Shown here: positions 12,781-25,514 of the stretch, piece by piece
Layout: each line of letters begins with the position of its first letter
Position numbering within the stretch: the first letter of the stretch is position 1
Source: Diphasiastrum complanatum
Lineage: Eukaryota > Streptophyta > Lycopodiopsida > Lycopodiales > Lycopodiaceae
Direction: 5' to 3'
Length of the DNA: 64,000 nucleotides
NCBI GenBank assembly: GCA_029204225.1
Contig: CM055109.1
Coordinates: 26,032,178 to 26,096,177 of the forward strand
Notes under the pieces: generated by a model
The model's input: only the letters and a program-made list of their open reading frames with translations
Told to the model about the DNA's origin: nothing
The model's database searches: none
Program-made: the position numbers and the translations under genes

Positions 12781-14772
12781 CTAATGCCTGGAGCTTTAGG
12801 TATGTCACACGCTTTTAAATTTTGGGAATCTGCATGGGGCCACAATATCGTGTGGCCTTCAAATTATATCAATAAGTACTGGATTGGGGAATAGTTAAGG
12901 AGTGCACTCCATGGATTGTATACTACTTAATCTCACATTCTGAAATGAAATAGGCATACTTATTACTCAATTATGAAATGGAATCTGCATGTACTTTTGC
13001 AGAGTGACATTCTACCAAGTATATTTAATTTTCTGCCCATGTGCCCTCAAAAGATAACAGGTTATGCTTTTGAAGAACTTACCTAAAAATGGCCAAAATC
13101 TGCCATATGTAATTCATTACGTGAAAGTAGTAAAGCTATTATGAAGATTCTAATAAGAGATGACGCGTTGGCTCTTTTAAATTGAGAGGCAATCCCCATG
13201 ACCCGGAGATGTGAGTTCCGTGTGCCAAATTCTCTGTTATCTAGTTCCTAATTCTCATGTCTCCATGCAAATGCATTTTACCCATTCCTGGAATCAAGGA
13301 TTTTGTTAGCCCAAATATTTTCAGCCTTTGAGAGGAGTAGGAAGGGTATCCTCTAGACTCCCAACATAATAAATCCTTCCAAATTGCGTTTTTTTCTCCC
13401 ATACTTAACATTGTGCTATTCTCCCTTCATCCCTTCACTACCTTACGATGCATTTGGTAAGGGCCCCATGCCTCATGGGGTGCGCCACTACTGAAAATGA
13501 GATGCAACAAACCCTCAAGATGATAGAGATAGTTCTCATGGCCAGCTAAGTTTCTCCAAGCCATGGGGACCACCTATAGATGTGATGATTCTCTTGAAAA
13601 TGCTTCTATCTCTTTAACCTTTTGTGGTTTATGGTGTGTTAATTCTCTCAGAAATGATATCTCTTGTAGGCATGTTCAAGGCCAAAATGCTTTTTTTCAA
13701 ATCCTTTTGAGTTGTAGGAAATATTTTTTTTGTCATTATGCAAGTTCAAAAGCCTAGTACAGTCTTTCCTTGGAATCTTGACTTGCCCTAGGGTGGGATA
13801 CTTCAATGCCACCTAGGATACCACTAGGGATAAAGCATTTGAAAGGGCAAGGCCATTTAAAGCCTCCACCAATGAGAATGCATTAATTATGTGGGGCCAT
13901 GTGCACTTACCCTCTTTCCATATGAAACCATCTTTAATGACATTTCCACCTACTCATTCCACCATATAGTTTTGGTTTAGCCACAATGTTTAACAAGGGT
14001 AAATGGCTTGGCAACATGACACTTGGCATTTGTTTGGGTTGTTGCTAGCACATTTGCCCTTGCCATCCCAACACATTGCAAGTCCATTCACCTTTGTCAT
14101 TCAACCCACAACATATATAGGTGATCTAACATGATATTTATGTTATGGCTAGCTCGGGTGTGACAAGGTATTCATGCGGATCTTGCTCTTTCTGAATTTG
14201 CAGTTCAAGATTCATGAAGCTTGAAATCATGCATTGAACTTTTCTTAACTTAAATCTCTAACAAAAGGGCACATATTTAAGTGTAGATTAAGTTTGCCTA
14301 TGTTGCTAAGTAGAGCCACTAAGAGTGTTGTTGATGTCATTTGAATTTGCAATTATGTGGTTGAGGAATATATGACAGTTGTTGAGGTAGTTCTCTTGCA
14401 AACTCTTGAGCTAGTCTTGATAATTTAATGTTCATTTAACTTACTCACAAGCTTAATGTATTTTGCAGTTTATTTCTACAATAATCCATGGTAACTTGTG
14501 AATGATCAATATTGTGGTGTAGTCAGGTTTTTCTACTATATCGTCATCCTTTATAATTGGTTTTGTAGTTGAGCTCAAAACCTAGTCAATTTATTCGAGA
14601 TCTATTTATTTTGACAGTCTTTTCTCACTAGTTATCTTCATAAAGGCTCCTCTCCCACAATTTGTAGTGTGACCAGCACAAGCACCTGTCTCAAAGCATC
14701 ATTACAATATTGCCAATTTTTTTCCAAAAGAGTACTATACAAGTACGAGTCTTCATAGACTTCTATATGGAA
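12774..14772. other. Intergenic; nothing recognised
   Basis: No coding signature or repeat family match within the window. Confidence 0.5.
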
Positions 14773-14777
14773 AGTCT

Positions 14778-15548
14778 TGTCGTAAAATGGTGGTCGTGAG
14801 CGCAGCGGAGGCTCGGTTGCTCAGAGCGTAGGCATGTAGGAATGGAAACGCAACAATTACCAGCAAAAATATTCAAGTAGAAGAATTCATACAGTTTGTG
14901 CAAATGAACGACGCCGTAGTGAGACAAAAATTGCACTTCAGTAATAACTTCAGCTTTTTGAGCGTGCTAATGCTCGCTACAGATAACTCTGATTAAAAGA
15001 GAATTTTTGAAAGATTAAAAATTAACACTTACATAGCTTGGTTCAGCTAGTATAGAGATTTACAAGAGAGAAAAAATCTTACAAGCCTTTAAGGCTATTT
15101 ATGACAATCTTTGCATATGTACAAAAGTTGGTAACCATCAACCGCCTTTGGGATATTTGTTTGTCCAGCTGTTTTTAGGGTTACTCATCCATTGGCGAAG
15201 TCGGTCAACAAAAATGCGAAAAAGACGACGGTGCCTTAGAACTGATTTCTAAGGTATTCTGGCCACTTGGCCAGAGTGTCACATTTTTTGCTAAGGAGTG
15301 AAAAAGGCAAAGGTGCCTTAATAGTGATATCTAAGGTATTCTGGCCACTTGGCCTGAGTGTCACATTTTTTGCTAAGGAGCAAAAAAGGCGAAAAAGATG
15401 AAGGTGTCTTAAAATGACTTCTAAGTCATAAAAAATCTCAAAGGGGGAAAAATGTGAAGGCCCAAAAAATATGTTGTCGGCCTTCAGGTTTTTCAAGATT
15501 CTCATTACTTGAACGATTTGCTTAAGACTGAGCATAAGAAATCTAACA
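14778..15548 (-). repeat. 3' LTR of C1 (771 bp)
   Basis: Longer than its partner mainly because of an 82-bp tandem duplication: AAGGTATTCTGGCCACTTGG occurs at 15251 and 15333, but only once (near 19586) in the other LTR. It lacks a stretch of about 30 bp present near 19235-19275 of the 5' LTR. Confidence 0.9.
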
Positions 15549-15653
15549 CATCCCCTTAATGTGGATCCTGAATAACTTTGATCTTCAGATTTAACATATC
15601 GTCCTTTGTGAAGTAATCTGCTGCCACGTGATTTGTTCTGCAGAAAATCAATA

Positions 15654-16995
15654 CTACTTCCTTACTGTGCACTTTCTCTCTAAGCCTAGTGATAAATGAT
15701 TTCTATATGTTTGCTTCGAGAGTGAAATCTCGGATTGAGAGATAGCACTATTGTGCTTTCTTTTTTTTTTGGTTGCATTTGTGGTAGCTATGTATTCGGA
15801 TTCTGTTGATGATAATGCAACTGAGGTCTGCTGTTCCATGAGATTGGGCCTTGGTTGTATAAAAATATAAATTCAGAAGTTGATTTTCTGGTGTCGACAT
15901 CTCCTGCCCAATCCGCATCTGTGTAGGCTTCAAGGATATTGGCAGTTTGGCTGCCTCCATAGCAGATGCTGAGAGTTGTCGTTGCTTGAATGTACTTCAT
16001 GACCTTTGTTAGCATTTTTTAATGAGCTATGCCTAGATTTGACAAGAACTGGCTGAGTGTACTGATTGAATATGCAAGGTCTGGTCACATGCAGATCATT
16101 GCATACATCAGTGAGCCGATGATAGATTGAAACGGGTAGCGCTTCATCTCCTCCTTTTCTGCCTCAGTTTGAGGAGATTGTTCCTTTGAGAATTTTAGTC
16201 CAGGGTCTAGTGGAAAGTGACTGGGTTTGTAGTTGGCCATTCCATACTTTTCCAACACGTTGTTGAAATATTGTTGCTGACTGATAAAGATCAGTCTACT
16301 GGGTCGATCTCGTTGAATCTGGATTCCAAGACAATAGTGGGTGCTGGACCAGTCATCTTGTATTCATGGGCCAGCATGCATTTTGTATCCTTCATCAGAT
16401 TCAGATTATTACTGAATAAGAGTGTATTATCTATGTAGAGAGTGATGATGATGAAGTGTTCTGATATAGATTTGAAGTAAACATTCGAGTCTGCTGAGTT
16501 TGGAATAAAACCATTCTCTATAAAAAAGACATTGATATTCTGGAATCAGGCTCTGGGTCACTATTTCAGCCCGTAGAGCGCCTTGTTATTTCTGCATTCA
16601 AGGTGTTGTTGCTTGTCGTTGAGTTCGTATCCCTCTTGTTGTGTCATATAGATTTCCTTTTCGACGGTTCCATTGAGGAAAGTGGTCTGGACATCCATCT
16701 GATAAACTTTGAGATCTGTGCAATTACAAAGGAGAGGAGTAGGCGGATCGACGCATGTTTGACGACTGGGCTGAAGGTTTTTGAATAATCCAGATCTGGA
16801 ATCTGGGAAAAGCCTTTGGCAACTAGCCTGGCCTTGTAAAGATTTAGCCTTGAATATCCATTTGCATGGATTTTTGGTCCTTTGGCAGCTCAGTGAGTGT
16901 CCATGTGTGATTCTCCATGAAAGAATTGAATTCGGTGTCCATCGCTACTTTCCACTGTTCAGCATCAGGAGTAGACATCGCCTCAGAAACTGTGG
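15654..16995 (-). pseudogene. C1 reverse transcriptase and RNase H
   Basis: Minus-strand segments match copia RT/RNase H in order: EAMSTPDAEQWKVAMDTEF (RT entry), YPFQSIIGSLMYAM, RPDLAYSISTLSQF, AYTDADWAGDVDTRKST (RNase H catalytic Asp region) and VALSSTESEYIA. The central RT including the YVDD region is scrambled by stops. RT/RNase H normally copies the RNA into cDNA inside the particle. Confidence 0.85.
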
Positions 16996-17146
16996 TCAGT
17001 TCCTGCACAAAGTAGCAGGCCGGATCATCTATAAATCTGGATGGAGGCTGTCTGGACCTGTTTGACCTCCTGTTTTGAACTTTGGTCCTTCGATGTGGTT
17101 TGATTTGTTGAAGTTCTGACTCATCTTTTGAGTCAGCATCAAGATT

Positions 17147-17974
17147 CTACAGTTGAATCTCTAGATTGGAATTGACTGATTGTTCGATCCGCGAGTTGGA
17201 ATTATCAACAGCTTTTCCATTGTGGTCGAGGAACTGCTCTTCCACGAAAATGACATATCTACTTGTGAATGCCTTCTTGGTATCCAGATTGTAGAGCTTG
17301 TATGTCTTGTGATTTTGGGAATAGCCCACGAAGATAGTTCTCCTGCTCTTGTCATCTAGCTTTCTTCTTAGATCCTTAAGGATCTGAGCGAAAGCGATGC
17401 ATCCAAACACTCAAATATGTTTGAGTGATGGTTTTGATCTATCCACACCTCATAAGGTGTCTTTCCATTCAGGGCTTTGGTAAAGGATCGATTTTGTAAC
17501 TAGGCAACTATAGTAACAGCTTCTGCCCAAAACTTCTTTGGAAGAGAGGCATGGGCCAACTTGCTCTTGGCACTTTCAATGAGTGTCTGGTTCATCTGCT
17601 CAGCTACACCATTGGACTGAGCTGAGTAGCTGGTTGTGTATTGTTGAAGTATCCCGTTGGCCTTGCAGAACTCCTTGAATTCTATGGACATGTACTCTCC
17701 CCCTCCACTTATGCGTAGAGCTTTGATCTTCCTCTGGGTCTGGTTTTTTTGTAGATGCCTTGAATTGCTTGAAGAACTTGAATGCTTCAGATTTGTTCTT
17801 CATATAGTAGGTTGCAGTCCTTTGAGAGAAGTCGTCGATGAAGGTTAGGAAATAGAGAGCTCCCCCTATGGAAGCAGTCTGCATCGGGCCACAAAAGTCG
17901 CTATGTATATGAGTTGTCTCCAAGTTGCACAACTTGAGAGTGGGTGAACGACTTGTAGTCTTTGAATCAGTCAC
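17147..17974 (-). pseudogene. C1 integrase core
   Basis: Recognisable pieces of the copia rve integrase: HIHSDFCGPMQTASIGGALY with the first catalytic Asp, TFIDDFSQRT, then GILQQYTTSYSAQSNGVAEQMN carrying the catalytic Glu. The C-terminal GKxPYE-adjacent module reads MFGCIAFAQI...IFVGYSQNHKTYKLYN. The frame shifts at about 17,740 and 17,480. The upstream HxxxH-CxxC zinc domain and the protease are deleted between about 17,980 and 18,060. Confidence 0.88.
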
Positions 17975-18059
17975 AATAGTGAGTCATGTGTTGAGTCTAG
18001 ATACCATGAATCGATATTCTGTTGTTCCAACTTTGGTCATGAAAACTGCTTCATCTTCT

Positions 18060-18945
18060 TCTTCTTGTTGTTGCTGATTTGAGTGACTGGCTGTAACACT
18101 ATGTGCTTGTTGTTGGAATTGCTTCTTCTTTTCATTGTTGTACTTCAAAGTTCGGCAGTCGTGACCAGTCCTCTTACAGTATCTGCAGAATAGTTTCTAC
18201 ACACGTTGGAATGATGAAGAGCTTGAATTCGATCCTGACCAAAATTTGGTCCACAGACTGCATGTTGCTCTTTTTGTCAATAGAGCCTGACTTTGTAGAT
18301 CTCTTGGATCTAAAATTCTAATTTTTTTAATACAGAGTTTGAGGATCCGATCCTGAGCCTGAGAAGGATGCTGATCTTCTGATCTCCTCTTGTAGGAGCA
18401 GTGATATTACTTTTGATAAAGTGAGGTGCTCCTGGGTAGAAATTGCCATTACCCAATTTTCGTAGGCTTCAGGTAGACTCGATAATAGAGTCATGAGTGC
18501 ATCAGAATCTTCTATGACTGACCTGTTGCAGTCATCTGCTCCATAAGATTTTTGAAAGTGTTGAGATGACTCGAAACACTATCTGCTTCAGACATTCTAA
18601 GGTTGAAAAATTTCTTCCTCAGATGGAGCTTGGATGTAACATCTCTAATGTTGTAGAGAGTTGCTAGAATGTCCCATGCATCTTTAGCTGTCTAAGAAGC
18701 ATGTATGTGGTTGATCTGAGTGTCTTTTATGTTGAGGGTGATCATGGCAAATGCTTTGCCATCTCTCAGTCTCTACTTTGTGATGACAGCTGTATCACTT
18801 TCTGGTTTGAGCTCTGTGCCATCACCGATGTCCCACAATTCTTTGGGGCTAGAAGTATAACCATAATCTTGAACTTCCAGAGATGGTAGTTATCTCCATC
18901 GAATTTGTCAATGAGAGATGAACTAGATGATGGATCCATTCTGGT
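18060..18945 (-). pseudogene. C1 gag with zinc knuckle
   Basis: Starts near 18,940 with MDPSSSSSLIDKFDGDNYHLWKF (copia gag entry), continues through a UBN2-like region broken by stops, and reaches a CX2CX4H-type knuckle (CRYCKRTGHDC) near 18,190. A Gln-rich tail (FQQQAHSVTASHSNQQQQ) follows. The gag start is very similar to the isolated remnant at 9597, so the two belong to one family. Confidence 0.82.
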
Positions 18946-19070
18946 TGAACGAGATCGTTGGTAGAAACAACGACTGTCGGAATACTGTTGGCTGTGCGTT
19001 TGCTAGAAAGACGTCTTGATAGAAACAAGACTGATAATCCGCAGTAAAAATGCAGATTACTAAAATGCCT

Positions 19071-19082
19071 GCTCTGATACCA
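19071..19082 (-). promoter_or_regulatory. C1 primer-binding site
   Basis: The minus strand reads TGGTATCAGAGC, the perfect initiator-Met tRNA complement, directly after the LTR end ACGACA. Confidence 0.95.
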
Positions 19083-19791
19083 TGTCGTAAAATGGTGGCC
19101 GTGAGCGCAGCGGAGGCTCGGTTGCTCAAACATAGGTGTGTAGGAACGAAATTGCAACAGTTAGCAGCAGAAATATTCAAGTAGAAGAATTCATACAGTT
19201 TGCGCAAATGAACGACGCAATAGTGAGACAAAAATTGCACTTGGATAAAAATTATCAACAGTGAGTACAATGGCTTGAAGTAATAACTTTAGCTTTCTGA
19301 TATAACGCTGGCTACAGATAACTCTGATTAAATGAGAATTTTTGAAAGATTAAAAACTAACACTTACATAGCTTGTTTTAGCTAATATAGAGATTTACAA
19401 GAGAGGAAATATCTTACAAGCCTTCAAGGCTATTTATGACAGTCTTTGCATATGTACAAAAGTTGGTAACCGTCAACTGCCTCTGAAATATTTCTTTTTC
19501 CAGCTGTTTTTAGGGTTACTCATCCATTGGCGAAGTTGGTCAGCAAAAATGCAAAAAAGACGAAGGTGTCTTAAAACTGATTTCTAAGGTATTTAGGCCA
19601 CTTGGCCAGAGTGTCGCATTTTTTGCTAAGGAGTGAAAAAGGCAAAGGTGCCTTAAAATGATTTCTAAGTCATAAAAATCTCAAAGGGGGGAAAATGTGA
19701 AGGCCCAAAAAATATGTTGTCGGCCTTTGGGTTTTTCAGAATGCTCATTACTTGAATGATTTGTTTAAGGCTGAGCATAAGAAATCTAACA
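19083..19791 (-). repeat. 5' LTR of C1 (709 bp)
   Basis: Direct repeat of 14778-15548, sharing both ends and the GAGCGCAGCGGAGGCTCGG block. Confidence 0.92.
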
Positions 19792-19796
19792 AGTCT

Positions 19797-21182
<1,386 letters not shown>

Positions 21183-21262
21183 ATAATGTTTCTTTTTTAC
21201 TATTTTTGAGACTCTCATTGGTTGTCTACAATATTTATCTCTCTTATTTCGTTGCACCCATT

Positions 21263-21456
21263 ATGTCAGACGATGGATCCCCTAGCTACAAGTCAAGCCA
21301 TAGTTGCGGGTCATCTTGCCTTTCCTCTATGAGCGAGACTGATCTCATTAGCTACCTTGATTAATTGCCTTCCTCGCAACAGGATAGGGTCTTACAACGA
21401 CTGAGGGCTCGACGTGAGGCTCGTAGCTCCTCTCGATTGGTTGAGTACACACATTG
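21263..21456 (+). pseudogene. N-terminal exon piece of a transposon protein, interrupted by copia B1
   Basis: From ATG 21,263 the frame encodes a Ser-rich start, then SSMSETDLISYLD, a stop, and LPSSQQDRVLQRLRARREARSSSRL. The same module is found on the minus strand at about 30,760-30,920: SSMSDNEVLDYMDGM, then RIMERLRACWDAQSSSRL. The piece ends exactly at the CATTG target duplication of copia B1. The other side of that insertion is now at 32,816 on the minus strand, where the same protein family continues. It is therefore one half of a split gene rather than a free ORF. Confidence 0.6.
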
Positions 21457-21732
21457 AGTTAGAATTAAAGTTAGAATCATTGTGTTACTGTACTGTGGGT
21501 CCTATCAGTGGATAAGGATCAGTTAGCCTCACCACGAGGCAAGTCGACGGGACACGCGTCCCGCCAACGGCAACCTAGGTCATGCATGGGTTGCCTGAGT
21601 GAACAACTATATGTATAGTGTAATTTCATTTTGAGAAATACAGTTGCTATGTGAGCTTGCTGAGGAGAGTGATTTTCTATCTGTGTTACTGTGTAGCATG
21701 ATCTGTGTTCCTGTGCAAAGCAAACTCTAAGT
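21457..21732 (+). repeat. 5' LTR of copia B1 (276 bp)
   Basis: Runs from AGTTAGAATT to CTCTAAGT, immediately followed by the primer-binding site. Preceded by CATTG (21452-21456). Same length as its partner at 32817-33092 and about 97 percent identical by eye (roughly nine differences). Confidence 0.92.
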
Positions 21733-21745
21733 TGGTATCAGAGCC
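21733..21745 (+). promoter_or_regulatory. B1 primer-binding site
   Basis: TGGTATCAGAGCC, the perfect initiator-Met tRNA complement, abutting the LTR with no spacer. Confidence 0.95.
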
Positions 21746-23044
21746 ATACAGGGAGTGTACACAGTACAGTGTCGCCGTTAAAGAGAGCTTCAGGAGAAAT
21801 GTCTTCTGAGAGTTCGAGGTTTTACGGTGGGGTGAAGACGGAAAGAGAAGCACTGGTGCACGGTTTCTAACTTATAGAGGCTTGCTAAGCTCAGCAGAGG
21901 GATTATTGGCCTGTGCATAGCATCAGACAGGGAAAAATTTGGTGAAAAATTGACAATGTCAAAGCCAGCTAAAAATTGAAACCGGACTTGGGGTTACGGT
22001 TTTTATACATAACTGGTGATTTCCTCGTTGTTTGTGCACCGTTTTGGATGCCGTAAGGACAGGAAAGAAGCTAATCACATTGTCAATGAGGCTTGGAGAG
22101 ATTCTGAGGTTTGTGTCAGAGATTTGTCTACAGACAGTTAACTTAGCAGATTTGCGGTAAAAAGGTGAAAAAGCCACTTTGTCAAGTTGAGCTAAAATCA
22201 CCGTTTCTCCACGGAATTTCCTAACTGAACACTCTACATTCATGGATTCGTTAGGGCGACCCTGCTCCAGGCCTCAGATCGTGTTCAAAACGATCTACAA
22301 GAGAGGTTGATCCAACATTTTTCAGGGAAGGAAGGCGCGGCCGCAGGCAGGGAAGTCGCGGGCTGTTCGCGCGCCCAACGCAACATTCAGCATAGTGTAT
22401 CGAAGACCATAGCGTCTGCAAGAGTTTAGTTTGATGCCCAGATGAACTTTGAACCTGTGGATGAGGTGTCAAATGAATCAACGGTCCAGCATCTGTGATG
22501 GGAGAGAAATGTGAACCACAAGATCTGGTTCAGCCATTGGATGAGCTTTAAACAGGGTCCTGAAGAATTGAAGTGCATTCTGGCCTTCAACTTCATTAAA
22601 AATTTTCATACTGAAAGTTGAGTTGGGTCCCTTCACAAGTGAAGAGTGAAGTTTCTTCAAAGTGAAGAAACAGTTCAAAAGCTAGAAAAGTCCCTATTTT
22701 TGGCTCCTTTGCTCGTTTTGACCCAAACAAAAGGCTATAACCTCCAAACGAAGGGCACCCGGATTGTACCTGCAAGTACGGTACAACAAAACAGAGTGGG
22801 TGCAGTGGAGAAAGTGTTCGGAGTACGCCAGAACTAGTTTCACCATTCCACTGGGCACGTTGTTGGGAGTTGACGACTAAGTGCATTTCGGAAGGCGACG
22901 CCGATTTGGCTTTCAAATTGGTGGAAAAGTGGCGAGTGGCCTGGTAAGAAAAAAAGTGCAGGTCATTATTTTCACCTTCTGACATCACTGTTGGCCTCGA
23001 CATACTGTTCTTAGCCTAAGGCAGAAGTTTTAAGCAGTTTTGCG
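21746..23044 (+). other. B1 leader between primer site and gag
   Basis: About 1.3 kb without a plausible coding frame; it includes a GC-rich patch (about 22,330-22,380). A long leader is not rare in plant copia elements. Confidence 0.6.
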
Positions 23045-23898
23045 ATGGCAAACATGGGAGAGTCCATTTTGAGTGAAAGTAGCAAATTGGACGGGATTTC
23101 CAACTATGCAGTGTGGAAATTCAAAATGAAAAACATACTGATGGAGAAAGATGTGTGGGAAGTCGTCACAGGTGATGAGAGAAGGCCGCCAAATGAAGCA
23201 GACATCAAAGTGTTCGACAAAAAGATGAGGAAAGCTTTGACCTTCATTAACTTGTCAGTGAAGGATCACATCATTACCCACATTTGTGATGCTATTACAC
23301 CCAGACAGGCATGGGATGTGCTAAAGGAGCAGTTCGAGACGTCAAATCCGTCAAGAATCATGTTTCTGAAGTCAAAGTTGAATAGTGCCCGCATGGAGCA
23401 AGGAGAGCACATTCAGTCGTACATGACCAGAATCAAGACAATGAGAGATGAACTGCATTCTATTGGAGAGCGCATACGTGATGTGGAGCTGGTGCATAAT
23501 GCATTATGCGGCATTGCAGAACCCTATTAGATGTTTGTGAGCGGAATAGCATCAAGAGAAAGATTGCCAAGCTTCGACGAGCTCACAGGAATCTTGATGC
23601 AGGAAGAACACCGACAAGAAATGGTGAAAGCTAGACGTCAAAATACTGATGATCAGGCACTTGCAACACGCCAAAAATAGGGCAAGGGCAAGGGCAAGAA
23701 GAAGACCAAACAACAATTTTCCAAGTCTCAGGAGGATGAGGGATCTTCCAGCAAAACTAAAAAGAAAGGCAAGTGCTTCCATTGAGGTAAAAAGGGCCAC
23801 TAGAAGAGTGAATGTCGCAAATTCCTGGCGGAACAAGGCAAGGGGAAACCAAAACAAGCAGATAACCTTGTCGATGAAGGTGAGATTGAAGACTCTAG
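23045..23898 (+). pseudogene. Copia B1 gag with four in-frame stops, cut at an inversion breakpoint
   Basis: Starts MANMGESILSESSKLDG, then NYAVWKFKMKNIL (copia gag entry), a UBN2 region (AWDVLKEQFETSNPSRIMFLKSKL) and a Lys-rich tail. The first 161 residues are open. The same frame then continues with stops near 23,528, 23,679, 23,785 and 23,803. The last two fall in the zinc knuckle, where the second Cys and a residue after the His are lost. No frameshift is needed, so decay was by point changes only. At 23,898/23,899 the frame passes into half of an LTR of family D. Confidence 0.88.
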
Positions 23899-24187
23899 CA
23901 AGTAAGCAATCAAGACGAAATACAGAATACATGTCCACCTGCGTGCGAAGACAATTCTGTCTAGGATCTGTAGATCCAACTGTCCGCTAGTAAAGCGAGA
24001 CGATTGCTCGTGAGAGAACTGTGTTTCTCCCATGCCAACGCACTGCATGGATTTGCATGCAGTGCTTGAAGAAATCAGAGAAAGATCAATATAGATGATT
24101 TTCTTGTTGTGTTTGATCTTGAATGCAAATGTGTCTGCTGTTTATTCGTGTGTCCAAGTTTTCTTGTTCATTGAATTCCGCACCTTG
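23899..24187 (+). repeat. Right half of a copia D LTR, in inverted position
   Basis: CAAGTAAGCAATCAAGACG to about 24,187 matches the interior of the 1119-bp D LTR (about 37,130-37,425, minus strand). The missing left half, ending CTGATG, is at 35,136-35,705 on the minus strand. Confidence 0.85.
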
Positions 24188-24717
24188 CATTAGAGGAGTT
24201 CTCAATATGAAAAAGACTCTTTGTAAAGATACTTTTATTTTTTTTCTTTAGATTCGATCGTCACCAGGCCCAATCAAAATGCACAGATTTGAAATCTACA
24301 TAACGTAGTTCAAATTAACTAAAAAATAAAAATGCAATATAGAAAACTTTGAATATTGTGTTCGGGCAGCATGGACATATCCCATTGGTTTCTTCTTCCT
24401 GTCCGACACGTGCTAATCTGTCCGACGTCAATACCTCAAGTTAAATTTACTTGACTATGCTGGTTAGTATAATGAGATTTTCTAACTATACTAGTTACAG
24501 TTATAGAAATATAGGTCAATCGATATCAGAAGTCTTAGTGCAACATGTATATATGCATTCAGAAATCAAAGTACATGATATCAATCCTCATGATTATCAA
24601 AAATGTAATTGTAAGTATATCAAAATATATGCACTCTACAACAATCATAGGTGATTTCCTTTATTGATGCTCTTCAGATTATGATGTAAATGCTTCAACA
24701 TTGTTTTTTTCTTTCAG
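24188..24717. other. AT-rich flank; probable intron before the next exon
   Basis: No recognisable element. It ends with a good splice-acceptor context, TTTTTTTCTTTCAG, at 24,717. Confidence 0.4.
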
Positions 24718-25514
24718 ATTTATATCCATCATGCATAAGTAAATGGGAGCCCACACAATCACTTGCAAGAATATTAGACGTGATTCACTCTGATGTTGGA
24801 AAGCTGCAATACAGAGGAAGAAGTCCAAAGGAACTTGCAGATTGTGGTATCTATTTTTATGAATCTTTATATACGTCACAAACAGATGGAGGTTTTGGCA
24901 AGCTCGAAGCAATTCCATTGCCTAGTTTTCAAAGTGATGAGTGGCCTACTCCTGACAACATTGTTTCTGAATCCTTGAGATGCAAGCTACTCATTGATAT
25001 TAGAAATGCTATGAAGATAAGCACAGGCTCGAAAATTGTTCACCTAAGTTGGTTTATCTCATTGCATATATTTGTTGATTTTTTCTCGAGTGCTAGTGTT
25101 CGTAGGACACCAACTTTATTTGTTTGCAAGGATTTATCAGATGAGACTTTGTCAAATCTCATGGATCAAGGCTGGGATAGTAAAACAAATAATGACATAA
25201 AATGCAGGATTAAAAAGTCCTCAATGATCTTTCGTTATCATATCGAAAAACAAATGCTCAGTCTCACATTTAGCTACCAGAGATACAAGAAAATTGAAGG
25301 TACATGGCTACCACTGGATCAAGACTTTGAACTAAATGGTCACACAAACCGAATGGAGATAAGCATTATCTACAATCAGGAATATTTGACTATGGTTGAG
25401 GTGGAAGAGCATTGGAAGCTTGATTTTATCAGAACAGAGCTCATGCTATTACAAACCAATCTACCAACATATTTCAAATTTATCATCAACGGAAGACTCG
25501 TAAGTACTTTTTGA
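24718..25514 (+). CDS. Unrecognised protein, intact terminal exon
   Basis: An uninterrupted frame of about 265 residues after the acceptor TTTCAG at 24,717 (an ATG-initiated reading would start at 24,690). I do not recognise it. Composition is that of a folded globular protein, with mixed hydrophobic stretches such as IVHLSWFISLHIFVDFF and a C-terminal part rich in aromatic and acidic residues. It ends at 25,514 and overlaps by about 54 bp, tail to tail, the end of the CENH3-like frame on the other strand. Being open in a region where neighbours carry stops, it may be younger or under constraint. It could be an accessory gene of the surrounding mobile locus. Confidence 0.5.

Larger units (their letters stand above)
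14773..19796 (-). mobile_element. Complete Ty1/copia retrotransposon C1 with 5-bp target duplications
   Basis: Element body 14778-19791, bounded by direct LTRs that start TGTTAG and end ACGACA in minus orientation. The flanking pentanucleotides are identical: AGTCT at 14773-14777 and again at 19792-19796. Order on the minus strand: LTR, primer-binding site, gag, zinc knuckle, integrase, reverse transcriptase/RNase H, polypurine tract (AAGGGGATG at 15549-15557), LTR. The protease and N-terminal integrase zinc region are missing, and stops and frameshifts run throughout, so it cannot move on its own. Confidence 0.92.

Noticed and set aside
13484-13500. CACTACTGAAAA as a CACTA-element end
   Set aside because: A single short match with no partner end, duplication or coding content nearby.
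22596-23003. Minus-strand frame of 135 codons in the B1 leader
   Set aside because: Antisense to a leader, no recognisable motif, consistent with chance.
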